DNA of 64,000 nt from Nepenthes gracilis (taxonomy: Eukaryota; Streptophyta; Magnoliopsida; Caryophyllales; Nepenthaceae). Of the stretch, positions 13,241 through 24,845 are shown one piece after another. The DNA lies in contig BSYO01000030.1 of the NCBI GenBank assembly GCA_033239525.1, positions 13,103,030-13,167,029 on the forward strand, in the 5' to 3' direction. Positions within the stretch are counted from its first letter, which is position 1, and each line of letters begins with the position of its first letter. The position numbers were made by a program, and so were the translations under genes. The notes beneath the pieces are model-generated. The model was not told the origin of the DNA, did not search any database, and worked only from the letters and a program-made list of their open reading frames with translations.

Positions 13241-13560
13241 CATAAAGCCGGATCATCTAGGCCATGAAATCTTAACAAGGTACAAAAATGATCGAAATGG
13301 TCAATGGGATCAAAATTTCCATATTCTTCTTCTGGATATAGAAGTTTGAGAGTTGGAGGATAGAGCCCTCAGTGGGTAATCCCTCCAACTGTTCTAAAGG
13401 ATTGTGAGAACTTCGGACATTGAGTCAACCTGGGCAACCAATGTTTTTCATTTTTACATTCATGGTTAGACAAGCATTTTCATTGCTACTATTTGTCAAG
13501 TCGTCACCATGAGAAATGATATCTTTGGGTGGCATGCTTAACTGGCTCTTGATATTGACC
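13241..13560 (-). pseudogene. Gag fragment of a second Gypsy element (C), interrupted by element B
   Basis: Read on the minus strand, one frame gives LEGLPTEGSI followed by YPEEEYGNFDPIDHFDHF and TLLRFHGLDDPAL, resembling the N-terminal gag pattern of other Gypsy elements (DPxxHLxxF..LxGxxDxxMC). The frame ends exactly at 13241, where element B's LTR starts with TGTAAGG, so B probably inserted into this gag. The remainder of C's gag on the other side is not present next to the truncated LTR at 5990. The plus strand after 13240 begins CATAA, a candidate target-site half. Confidence 0.6.
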
Positions 13561-14879
13561 ATCTTCTCTATTTTCAAATGGGTGGCTTGATTATCATTTT
13601 TTTTACTGACGGCGTCAATGATGCGTCTTGAGAATTCAGATTAATATACGAATTATTGAGTCACATTGTCACACTTGAACATTTGAACAATAATAGATCC
13701 GATATTTATAACTCTAAATTTGGATCCTGTGTATCATAACAAAGCAAATTGAAAGTAAGAGGTATAATAGTTTCGCTCCCCAATATATCCTTCAACGGTC
13801 AAATTAGTGATCTTTCTATTCGAAGGTAAAAGACATAAGGAAACAAATACGAGAATTTAGAAAGAATGGGGATGAATGTATGTACGAAGATTAATGTTTC
13901 TTTTTGTTCACTCATATAACTGAGTTTTGTGCACTCATTTGGCTGTTGCTTTTGTTTTCTTTTTCTCCTTTTTCATTTTCTTTAGGGGAAGATTTTATTT
14001 ATAACAAGAGGTACCGTTTAGTTAATTAGTGCCTAAAGTCAATATATGTGCATTATGACACTTTGGATTAGTGGTAAGGGATGCTACTTGTATATGTAAC
14101 AGTCGTCTCAATTCAATGATAAAATTACCCGGTTACCAACTATTAGACTGACCCAGTCGCCTTCTATATTCGATCATTAAGTAGTTCATTACCGTTTGTA
14201 CGCTATTACTTAATGGGTTCTGTGGTATCTACTATTAAGATATCGACATTTGGACCTCTTATCTGTTTGATTACCGAGTCAATTCATTTTTAGCCATACG
14301 GATTAGTTAAATTTAAAATTTAATAATTTTTATACTACATTAAAAATTTAAAAAAATATATAACAATTATTTTATTTTTTATTTTTTATAATATAAATAT
14401 TTAACATTTTAAATCAGTTTATTTTAAATAAAAAATAAAATAAAAACTGGTAAATCATCTTATATTCAACGCCTGTGCATACGTTAGACATTATCTTGGA
14501 CGCCTTTGTTAAACATTGTATAAAATTCTTTTAACTGACACGTCAGTTAAGTAGTAATTAGTAGACATTATATAAAATGTTGAAAATAAAGTTACGTAAT
14601 TGAGACATTTTTTTAATACTATTATGATATACTTAAGTAATATAATATTGATATATTTATTTATTTTAATAAATTTTCTTAGTATCTGTATATAAATGAC
14701 TGGCAGGTTATTCTCTTCAATATATTAAATCAGCTTATATTATAAATTAATTATTAAAAATAGTATACAATTCACAGAATAAAAAAATATTTCTTAGAAA
14801 TTAGTGACCTAAAAAAAAATATAATATTACTTTTACGAGATAGACCAATGAAATTCAGCCTGTTAAAGGTGGCGCTGCT
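13561..14879. other. Intergenic DNA upstream of the B-box gene
   Basis: 13561-13740 may continue the minus-strand leader of element C (it contains GGATCCTGTGTATCATAAC near 13722). The rest, especially 14290-14860, is strongly AT-rich with short homopolymer and TA runs. No ORF or RNA gene was recognised. The B-box gene promoter should lie just before 14870. Confidence 0.5.
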
Positions 14880-16308
14880 CTCGTTCTCTCTCTCCCTCTC
14901 TCTCGCCGAGTCCTCATCCAATGGCGAAAGGACACTGATCCAAGACGGCTTCTCCTCCCGCTCCCCTCTCTCAACAAGCCGTTAACTTGGCAGGTTTGTT
15001 TCAGTGAAATGAAACTTCGATTTTTTTTGTTTTTTCTTTTGATGATTTTGCGTTTTATTTATTTATTTTTTCTCCTGTTTCTTTTGACTGTTCATGATTT
15101 ACTCTTTGAGTATCGCTTTCTCACTAAGCTAGATCAGTAAAAGAAGTTTAATCGGAATTTTGAATCACTCATCAGTTCGATGCGTCAATCGACCACGTTT
15201 AAAGTTCAGTAACTCGGTTTGTAGTTATGTTATAAATCAAATTAATTGTGTTATGCTTTCAATCAAGTTCTTCATAAACTCATCAAACCTCATTTGCAGT
15301 TAATCTTTTCAAATTTCACCGTATGCAAACGCAGAGTTTCCATAATACATTTTGGCTGTTTGATTTTCAAATCTAGACCATTTGTTCTCTTTTTTTTTTT
15401 TATTGAGCGTAAATTTGGACACTATATTAGGATTGCTCAATTATAATATAAAAATGAACGGCCGATGCGTTCTTTTGTCTAAAGATCAGTGCTATATATA
15501 TATATATAACTTAATTTCATGCATTGGGCTTTCTTTTATTAAGTGTGAGTCTTGCCATAATGTTAAGTTAAGATTGCTAATTTTTGACATAATTTATAAA
15601 CAATTGATGTGCTCCATTTTTTAAAGATTGATGACTATGTTTATTATATTCATTTAAGGCTTTATGTGAAAATATTATATATAAAATGTTTTTCATCAAG
15701 CATGAGTCGTGGCACAATATTGTACAAAGGTTACTTAATTATAATATGAAGTTCAAGATTTTAAATTATAAAAACATCTTTACTTTTTCATGATAAGGCT
15801 GAGGTGGTGCGCCTCTATTACTTTTATAATCAAGAATGTAAGAAGGTTTATACATTGTGCTAGTTTTATACATTTTTAAAGCCGGTGCTTGACGTAATTA
15901 TGAGAGATTGTTTCAAATTATAAAAACACCTCTCCAAGAGGAAAGGTTCGATTTATCTAATTCCATGATGCGGAAATCTCATACAGTAGACTGTCATTTT
16001 CAATATCTCGGCACCTCGGTTCAATATCTCAAATAGTAAATGGCGATGAAGTTTTTCTATTTTCCTGCTTGATTGCATTAAGCTTTGATCTTGAGGAACT
16101 TGTTCATATTGTACCGGGATGATTTCCCTTTTTATGATAGCTGTCCAGCTCTGAGATCAAGAGGCATAACGATGGTAAGCATCTGTGAATTCTGCACGGC
16201 ACAGCAGTCAGTCGTATTCTGCGCGGCTGATGCAGCATTTCTCTGCCTCTCCTGCGATTCAAAAGTCCATTCAGCCAATCCTCTCTCGAACCGTCATTTC
16301 CGAACCCT

Positions 16309-16313
16309 AGTGT
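16309..16313. repeat. Target site duplication, left copy (AGTGT)
   Basis: AGTGT directly precedes the LTR terminus TGTTGGGGTC and is repeated exactly after the other terminus. Confidence 0.92.
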
Positions 16314-17467
16314 TGTTGGGGTCAGAAGACCCGGATCCACTAGATCCGGCAGCAGCGAAAAACCCGAACCCCCAATCATCGACAGCCACCATTTAGTAGG
16401 AATAAGGAACAAGAGATACACAGCGTTTTTACGTGGAAACCCCTTCACAAACCGAAGAGGAAAAACCACAGGATACAAAGTCCACCAATAAATTCACTAT
16501 ATAAAATGGGTTACAAACCCCCGAGATGGAGTATCCGCTACACACCTGAGAATAACAAAGAAAAACCTCACCGAAGTAAACGGGAAACACTCTCCACTCT
16601 TTTACTCTCTGTTTTTCTTTCTTCCCTCTCTCACTGGTGGTGCACTCCTCTCTACATTTTACAAGTGTTGGTGAAACGGCAGCCCGCCATTTCACCCCGC
16701 ACAAGGCGGCCGGTGCACAACGCCCCTGACTACACAAGCCCCGGCGAATGCTCGCCCATGGTGCTCTCAAGGCCTTCACCGGACTTGACCACGCACACTC
16801 CTTTTTCCTTCAGAAACTCCCCGGGTGCCATATATGTACGTCCCCGGCTCCACCTAATCCCATCCGCCCACCGTCACCACCGCGATAATAAGTGCCACGT
16901 CTTCACCACCCCCGAGCTTCCTCGCAGATCCATGCCCCGCAAACGGCGCAGAATCTACACTGCTGTGCAGACGCGTGCTGCTGACTCAACTGTCACTGCC
17001 GACCAATCCTCGAAAAGACATCTCATCTTCGCCACTGTCATCTTCCACAGCCTCAGGCCTGGTTGCTCAACCGGCCAACTTCTCGTTGACTGCCTCTCTC
17101 TCGCTTTATCCGGTCAACCTCCCCGCTGACAGTCTCCCGTGATGGCCATCCGGAGAACTTGGACTGCTTCTTCTCGTAGCCATCCGGGCCAACTTTCCTT
17201 GTTGGCCGGATCCGGCCAACCTCCCGTTGACCGCCTCCTTGCTACCTGGCCCGCCATCCAAGAAGACTCCCTGAGCCTTGACGGCCAACCTCCCCGCCGA
17301 CCGGATTCACCGGCCGCCCACCGTCAATCTTCATTGACCGGCCCATCAAAGCTCCTCCGGTCAACGTCCCGTTGACCGGAAACAGTTCTCCGGATTTGTT
17401 CTCCACAAGTCCTCCGATGACGAACCAATTTGTTCGGTTACTTACAAGGGAGTGACCAGACCCAACA
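16314..17467 (-). mobile_element. Solo Copia LTR inserted in the B-box exon (1,154 bp)
   Basis: Termini are TGTTGGGGTC at 16314 and GACCCAACA ending at 17467, an inverted pair with the TG...CA ends of LTRs. AGTGT flanks both sides. Removing the element and one repeat restores codons for RTLVCESCRQQ across B-box 2, so the boundaries are certain. Orientation is inferred from the minus strand reading CCTGTGGTTTTTCC followed by GGTTTCCACGTA near 16430-16480, the pattern common near the R/U5 end of plant Copia LTRs. There are no gag or pol genes inside. The 17050-17390 part carries degenerate copies of an imperfect palindrome (CCGGTCAACNTCCCGTTGACCGG). The open reading frames within it are incidental. 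Confidence 0.9.
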
Positions 17468-17472
17468 AGTGT
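17468..17472. repeat. Target site duplication, right copy (AGTGT)
   Basis: Exact copy of 16309-16313, directly after the LTR end CCCAACA. Confidence 0.92.
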
Positions 17473-18207
17473 GCGAGTCGTGTAGACAGCAACCAGCATA
17501 CGCTCGATGTCTGGACCATCGGATGATTTTATGCTACGGGTGTGATCGTGCAGTGCATGAGTTCTTCCCTGATCAGCACCAAAAGAGGATCATGGATAAT
17601 TACACCGGTTGCCCTTCAGCACAGCATTTCGAGAAATTGTTAGGATATGATACGAATCATGTGGACGGTGATGATCTTGAGGATCATTTGGCGAGCTCAT
17701 CTTGTGTCTCTGTGGATCCAAGTTCCACGAAGTTGAACAGTTTGGGATCTTCAAGCTCAGAAATCACAAGGTCCTCTTCGGGATCTCCAGCTAACTCTGC
17801 TGTTTCTGTAATTATTGCAGAATGTGCTGGGGGTTCTATCAGCCAACAGAACACGGTACGCATGAATTATGAGAGCAAAAAGTACTTTCGATTTCTAATT
17901 TCCATCTACTTCCGCAATATTATAATTTCATTGTCTATTCTCAAAGAATCGAATGCATGCTTGTTGATTTCGTCGTTTTACATTTTGATGCCATATTCAA
18001 GCCTACATCAATTGCTGAAACTGACGAACTGAGATGTAGTTCATTCCTTCGAGGGGACGGGTTACTAAAAGGTTTCAGTATGAAGAATGACATCTTGTGA
18101 TCATCAAGCACGGCTATCATTTACTATCATGGTATTTAACAGTTCATTTGTGTTCAGTTCTGGCTGAAGTTTGTTGTTGGTCGTAAATTACAGGCCATAA
18201 TTAGTAT

Positions 18208-18800
18208 ATGATGTTGGGATTCATCCCAAGAACAAAAACATGCACACAATTGGTGTAGTAGAAATGAATTCTTGGATCCTCCTTCAATCATCAGTTACTA
18301 AATACTTTGAGAGTATAAGAAACAAAATCATGTAACCAAATGCACATAAATTTTACAACAATATTTAATGTTGAATATCCTTCTCAATCAAAAAAAGAAA
18401 AAAAACATCACAAGATAATTATTGAAGAAATCTACTATAAAAGTATCTATTTACAAATATAACTCCCGAGATCCCTCTACTACAACCTGATTGAATGACT
18501 AGTTGAATACAATTCTAACACCCCTAATCACATACTAGAGAAAAATACACTAAGAAAACGAATAAACAGTAATATATTTTTAAAATAATACTAAAATAAT
18601 GTACCCAACTTTGGTAAATAATAAAACTCAAATTAAATCTCAATCGGATGTCAAACACTTTCTCTTTTCTTTCTTCTCTCTCTTCATGCGATACTCATTT
18701 ATATTGAAATAATTTCTAATGTGCCCTAAAATCATAACATGACTTTTTATGAACTCAAAATTACGTAACCAAGTGCACACAAATTATATGATAATTGTGA
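18208..18800 (-). repeat. Copia LTR fragment in B-box gene intron (copy 1)
   Basis: It begins TGTTGGGATTC at about 18208 and, on the minus strand, matches the layout of the LTR at 47860-48640: TTGTAGTAGAGGGATCTCG, then TACTTTTATAGTAGATTTC, then a CT-rich tract at 18655-18690. Matches are interrupted by many substitutions. No internal element genes are present. Confidence 0.6.
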
Positions 18801-19019
18801 GGTATAAATATTAAAAGAATATTTTAATGATATTTAGTTTAATTAAAATGATGGATTTTCAAAGTTAATTGATATTGTAGGTAAAAAATTAAGTTTCAGA
18901 TCGAAACAAGTTAGATCGAGTGACGCCTGACATACGGTTGACTCATACGTGAGTGCATTTTAGATAGAATATTTGTACCTAATGTGTGTTCGAGTGGCAT
19001 CCATGGGCCTATTTTCTAG

Positions 19020-19100
19020 CTCATTTTTTCAAAACTTTTGAGAGAGGAGAGAGAGGGAGAAGATGAAAATAGAAAGAAAGAGAAAGAGAGAGAATAATAA
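19020..19100. repeat. Purine-rich (GA)n tract
   Basis: A long run of GAGAGAGG / GAAAGAAAGAG at about 19040-19096, the strand complement of the CT tracts found in neighbouring LTRs. It may be the end of an inverted LTR fragment. Confidence 0.5.
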
Positions 19101-19344
19101 GGAAAATTTAAAATGAAATTAAAGAATTTTTTAGTAAAATAAAATAAAGGTAGGTATGTCTAAACCCTTTATTTTTTAAATATTTTTTATTTTAAATATT
19201 TATATATGTCTTAATTTCATACTTAAAGTGTTTTAAATTTTATATGTATTGAATCCTACTCACATTTTATAAAATCTTATAAAATATATGTATTAAATTC
19301 ATACAAATCATGTTCAACTATAAAATATTTGTTTAATACTCTTG

Positions 19345-20310
19345 ATAGGTCTAATATGTATGTGGACTGGCCGGGAAGGAGGCCTAGTTGATAGAGGCGT
19401 TCAGTTAAATGGCGAGGCCCAAAGAGCCGTGTACAAGGCCCAGTGCCGCGAAGTGGACCCTAGGCCAAACGGGGCGCATCTAGGCTCATCCAACAGTACC
19501 TGTCACGCGCCCAATCACGTCCCACGTGCGCCTCCTGCCTCGACGGCGGCAGACTAGCAGTGCAGAGACACAGGCTTAGAGGATGTCAGCCAATGACAGA
19601 CAGGCTTAACTCTAACAAGCTGTCGCGCCCACTGACCTATAGTGGTTCAGTAAATCCCAATGAAAAGTAGCCAAGTCCGTGTTGGCCACGACCGGTGATG
19701 GTCACATCACCACCACAAGACGACACCTGACACCAGTGGCCACCACCAGTGCCCAGCAGGCGACGAACTCAGACAGGACACCTGTCGCTAGCTCCAGCGC
19801 CCGAAGCCTTCACCACAAAGCACTACAAATACCCTACTCCTTCACCGGGAAAGGGGGACGAGCTTAACTTCGAACACCGGCTCAAATCTAAACTGATGAA
19901 GACAAGAAGGGAACCTAACTCTCCTTCCTCCAAAAACGTCGCTTCCAACTAGCAACCATTTTGAGCCACTCCTCAAGTACACAACAGAAGCCCAAACCTC
20001 CTCCAATTCTCACTCGCATCCCCTGCATACAAACATCATCGCATTTTACATTTCACATGCCTCCATATTTTCACATCTTTCTATTCTCTTGAGAAGATTA
20101 TTGACTTGAACGTTGGAGGATAAATTGGGTAGTGAGTCCCGCCAATCCTTTGACCTCTCGTTAGCTATTTGTAGTACACAGGGATCAGGTTTAGAGATGC
20201 GAAGCCCACGCCCGTTCGTGTTTAACCCGATGCAAGGAATTCGAAGGCTCCTAAATCCGCACAATAACTTGAACCATTCGAACACATCAACTCTTATGTG
20301 TCTTTAAATT
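19345..20310 (+). mobile_element. Gypsy-type LTR / leader fragment, GC-rich
   Basis: This block is markedly GC-richer than the surrounding intron. The part at 20095-20160 reads GACTTGAACGTTGGAGG then GTGAGTCCCGCCAATCC, resembling the GACTTGAGCGTCGGAG stretch near the 3' end of some plant Gypsy LTRs. No gag or pol is attached, so it is a solo or truncated LTR inside the B-box gene intron. Short ORFs here have no recognisable domain. Confidence 0.5.
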
Positions 20311-21389
20311 CTTTATATATGATTTTGTATGTTCTTGATTTCTATATAAAAATTTTTGCATGTTTTTTATTTGTAAAAAATTTTTAAAAAATTATATAAA
20401 TTATGTTAATTTTCTACAATTTTTGTAATATAATTTCTATATATCTGTAAATCACACATTCATGTTCTTGCATGTCCATAGTTTTAACTGCATATCTCAT
20501 ATTTGAAAAAAAAAATGAAGAAAAACTCATTTGATTTGATGAAGAAATTATTCTCTCCGGTAAGAAAAAATAAGAATATATTTATATTTAAATAAATATT
20601 TCAATTTGACCAAGTAAAGACCATTGTAAAAATTAACAAAATATATTTAAAAATGTCATAATATATTATCAGTAAATCAAATGTCGAATTTATCATCTAT
20701 GGTCAAAAAAGTAGTGTTTGGCCCTGACTATAGGGATTATATATAATTGGCCTACTCACAGGTTGTGAATAATAGTATATAGTCTTTGGCTATATAAAAA
20801 CAATAATAACTCAAATTTTAATATTCGTTTTTTGTTGGTGAGGTCACTACTGATTCTTAATTTGTCTGATTTTAGTGTGATTTCTATATTTATATAGATT
20901 TTAGTATGATTTATATATTTGCACAATTTGGGTGTGTCTAATTATGATTATATAGATTTAGGAATATTTATATATTTATATACATTATGGTATAATTAAT
21001 CATTGATTTTGGCTTTTGCATAATTTATCAGAAAATAATATTATTGGCATTTTATATTTTTGATAATGTTATAATTCTAGCATATCTATATATAAAAATA
21101 TATATTACGGAGCATTGGGCTCATTCTTATATCTGTTTTTGTTAACCTTTCAAATTAGTAGATTTGGTAATTTGTAATAGTTTTTCATCATGAGGAGAAG
21201 GTTTTAGGAGATTTAGTTTAAAATATTTTATTGTAATTTTTGAGTTCAAAATTGTAGCTTTTGATTTTTAGACTTTGATCTTTCATTTATGCCTATATTC
21301 AAGCCATTGGTTGATAATGTCGATGGTAATGATGATATAAATGTTTTAGATTTGATACTCTAATTTTAGTTATAATATTTTTCCTTACT
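20311..21389. other. AT-rich intron sequence
   Basis: Part of the 4.6-kb intron of the B-box gene (17856-22445). It contains short repeated phrases such as TTTATATAGATTTTAGTATGATT around 20880-20990. No coding, RNA or clear transposon signal was seen. Confidence 0.5.
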
Positions 21390-22060
21390 TATGATTGTAG
21401 TAAAGGAATCTTGGAGAGAATTCTATTTTTAACTGGGCACTTTTATAGTGAACTTCTATAGAAATTATCCCGTAATTTTTCTCTTGGTAGAGAAAAGTTT
21501 TTCATATTAAATATTATTAGCACATCTCTGGCCTTAAGTTAAAATTAACTTATTTCTTAATTTGAAATTATCTTAATCTGGTTTTAAATTAAAATCCAAA
21601 AATCAATTGTTTATTTCACGGACTTAAACCAAACCGATATCAAGACATGAACTTGCATCAAATAACATTAAACGGCCCAAATAATAATATAAAAATTATT
21701 CAATCATAGGACCCAAAAATTACACTCAAAAGTGGAGTTGAAAATTATCAATTATTTAATCTTAAATCTGAGTGAATAATTAATTGAATGTAACTCCAAC
21801 ACACCTAATAGTCTACTAGAGAAAAATAGACCGAGAAAATGAGTAACCAAGTAGTAATATATTTTAAAAACAAGACTAAAACAACGTACCTGAATTTGAC
21901 AAATCATAGAGCTTGACTCGGCTTCAATTGGATGCTGAACTTTTTCCTTTTCTTTTTTTTCTTTTTTCATGCGGTGTTCCTTTGTGCATAAATTTTTTTA
22001 GATATGCCTTAAAATCAGAACAGGACATTTTATATCCCACATGACCAATTGGGTGGCTAT
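21390..22060. repeat. Copia LTR fragments in both orientations (copy 2)
   Basis: 21400-21520 matches 48405-48530 on the plus strand (ATTGTAGTAAAGGAATCTTGG, then GCACTTTTATAGTGAACTTC). 21750-22060 instead matches copy 1 (18460-18700) in the opposite sense (CCTAATAGTCTACTAGAGAA, then CT-rich tract). The two halves therefore look like parts of two LTRs of one family, rearranged or nested. Confidence 0.5.
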
Positions 22061-23690
22061 CTGGCAGCTATCTCGCAGTACACCATTGGAAATCTTCTCA
22101 ATTTTGGCACTTAAGTGGCCAATTCATAGTTCTCTCATTAACAGCTACTGGAAATCTTCCACGGCCTTGCACTTAAGCTGCTAGCTCACGGCATTTTCGC
22201 AAAACCTCTCTTGAGCAATTTTTTTTGAGTGAATCTCGCACGAATATGTCTGACTGCTCCAAAAATAAAAAAAAAACAATACTTTAAATGGGTCATAAAA
22301 TAATGATCCAAAACCCGACATATGAAACTGGTATTTCATCTCACCGTGTTCTCAAACATTAGATTGTCTTCCCATGTGTAAAAATGAAAAATATTTTTTC
22401 AATCATTTGGATCTTTTACAATTGTTGGTGGTGTTCTATTTGCAGATCTATGGCAAAGATCATCTGCAGCGAAATGCTTACTTGATCAAGCAACAGATTG
22501 CTGACTTGAAAAAGCTTCAGCTTACCAGACAAAACAACCGATCATCGTTGTTTCGTGGTGAAGGACAATCTGACACATCTTCATCCCTCTATAATGCTTC
22601 AGAAAAGCTTGATGAATCTCTCCACAGTTACGCCCCGAATCTTGATGATCCTGTTGATCACCATCTTCAGTATTTGAATACCCTAAATCAAGAGTTGAAA
22701 GGAGAGAGTTTTCCTTCATCCATATCTCAGTTGGAGCAACTGCATGGAGATCCCTTCTTGCAGTGTAAGAGCTCCACTTACAGCAGTCAGGTTTGTTTTC
22801 CTTACCCGTATCTCATTGTTACATGCCTGCTACCATTTGTAATTCAAGACCGTGAGCCCATTCTTTCTAAGTGGCAGATGGATCAAGCCATGAGAAATCT
22901 TCCATAAATAGGAGATTATTCATATGAAGAAGCTTTTAATTATCTGAAACCATTGTACTTCGATACTGCAGTTTTTGTCTCAGAATTTGCAAGAGCTTGG
23001 AGTTTGTGAAGAACTCGTTTGCTTCGACAATTTCAACATGCCTGATGTGGTTGGAACATTCTCCAACTTTGAAGAATTCTTTTGCAGCGATCAAGATCTA
23101 ACCACGGCATTTCTTGATGATAACAATTTCACATGGTCTTCAATGGATGAATCCTTCTCAATTGATAATACAGAGAATAAACATACAAGAGCCAATGAAG
23201 TACAATTTTCTAGTCTAAAGTTGGCCACTTCCAACATTTTCTACTCTGTTTTGTTCAAATTTTCTGTCATTTCCATGTTGCAGGCTGTCTCTGCATCTTC
23301 AGCTTCTGCTCCTGTAGACAAACATGCTATTCCTTCTGATGAAGCTCATCCATTATCAAGAAGCATGAATTCAGCACTTCCAATTCAGCAGTCAAGTTCA
23401 GCAGCATTTCATCCACCTCGCCACAGGGTCAAAGGCAGTGGCAGTGATTGGCTTGACAACGAGCAATCTGGCAACTTCGTGAGCCGTGAACCAGCATGTG
23501 GAGGCGGGGATGCATCATGCCTGGAGAATGCTATAAGAAGTTGCAGAAGGAGGATGGGCCGATAGTAATAAGTGGGCTGACTTCAGGCATGGGAAACAAA
23601 TTCAACTAGCATCTGGGAAAGCTAAAGCCGAAACACATAAGAGGATCCAAGGTGAATTTGCTGAAGTTGAAAAGCTATGAATCATCGAAT

Positions 23691-24229
23691 AATATGAATG
23701 GGACATGATATTATTGAGTTTTCCGCTTCTCATGCAGATTTTGTGCATATAAGGAAGGTTGATCATTGGCATAATCACATGGTAATTGGATGTCTTATTA
23801 TTTGCAGTTCAATCCATTCTTTAATTTCATTCTAATTACATATATATCAGCAATGATCTTCTGATTAATTCCAACGAGTCGGATTTCAATTGTTATCATC
23901 TTCTGCCCTGTCCACTGGAATGTTCTTCAAATCAACCGGGCAAAAGTGATGACTTATTTGTTTTGACTCCTGAACTTTTTTAAGTATCTGGATAATTGGG
24001 TGGATTCCGGGTTAAATTATTTCCTGATAGTAATGCCTTAACTGTATCAGGAGTTTGATAATTTAGATCCATGTCATTCAGTTAAATCTCCTCTCAAAAT
24101 GGCTTGCTTGAAGATTGTTTTAGTACCTGCTTAGTTGTTGTTAGAGTGCTTTTGTGTGGATCTTTTTGCCTTCTCATTTTAGTAAGGCTTTTGAGAAGTG
24201 TTCTAGAGTGGCTAGGTATAAAAGTAGGT
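23691..24229. other. 3' flank of the B-box gene
   Basis: Unremarkable sequence after the last coding-like exon, probably including its former 3' untranslated region. No ORF or repeat was recognised. Confidence 0.4.
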
Positions 24230-24845
24230 GTCACGGACCTAATATGAACAAATAATAATAATGTTAAATATAAAATTTATTTATAAATACTGATCAAATA
24301 ATTAAAATCAGTTCAAATATTATAAACCAATATCATAAACAAGATATTCAAATACAAATATTATTGTTCCAAGAATAGCCAAGCTATATTTATTCAACCC
24401 AAATAGTAATATTATATTTGTTCAATTCATATCTCACTGTAAAAGATACAACAAGAAATAAGAGTGATCAAATAAAAATATACTCTAGTAACCGTTCTAG
24501 AATAATGTAATTGACCTTAACAAAGAACAAAACGTAAATTAGACCTCAATTTGATGTTAAACATTTGTCTCTTCTCTCTTTTTGTACGATGCTCCTTGTA
24601 TGAAATTTGATTTCAAAATATCCTAAAAACGCGTTAGGGGCGCTTTTATACTACGAGCTGTGCTCGAGCACCTATTAGGCTCGCCTGGGCTCCGGTGCCA
24701 CTAGAAATTATACCTCGGGTGCCCTTTGAGGCGCGCCTCAAACACGCATCTTCTAGAATCGGCGCTTGGGCAGCCTTAGGTTCGGCGCTCAGGCTATAAT
24801 CATTACACGAATATCGTGCAACTCTCCGATAATTATTCGTTTATG
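24230..24845 (-). repeat. Copia LTR fragment with a GC-rich end (copy 3)
   Basis: On the minus strand this parallels the LTR at 47860-48640: AAATTAGACCTCAATTTGAT followed by a CTTCTCTC tract is the inverse of ATCGG..GAGGTCCGATTTT at 48230. The part 24640-24790 is GC-rich and contains GTGCTCGAGCACC and CGGTGCCACTAGAAAT. No pol sequence is attached. Confidence 0.55.

Larger units (their letters stand above)
14880..23690 (+). pseudogene. CONSTANS-LIKE / B-box zinc finger gene, disrupted
   Basis: Model: non-coding exon about 14880-14993, CT-rich; coding exon from ATG 16172; exons 22446-22790, 22972-23199 and 23284-about 23690. B-box 1 is [31 protein letters not shown]-box 2 is CESCRQQPAYARCLDHRMIL then CYGCDRAVHE, followed by GCPSA, typical of the COL9-COL15 type group. 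Exon joins at 17855/22446, 22790/22972 and 23199/23284 all keep phase 0. The middle exons contain LQELGVCEEL and FSNFEEFF, as in this family. Two lesions: a solo LTR at 16314-17467 in the B-box 2 region, and a CCT domain out of frame with lost arginines. Translation from 16172 would stop at 16394-16396 after 74 residues with only B-box 1. Intact homologues are nuclear regulators of flowering or light response; this copy probably cannot do that. Family assignment is confident; the exact orthologue is not. Confidence 0.85.

Noticed and set aside
16429..16779. Minus-strand frame of 116 codons in the same LTR
   Set aside because: Antisense shadow of GC-rich repeat sequence, no recognisable motif.
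16506..17129. Open frame of about 207 codons on the plus strand inside the solo LTR
   Set aside because: It lies entirely within an LTR with defined ends and target duplication, is low-complexity Ser/Pro/Arg-rich, and shows no domain. Chance ORF in GC-rich LTR sequence.
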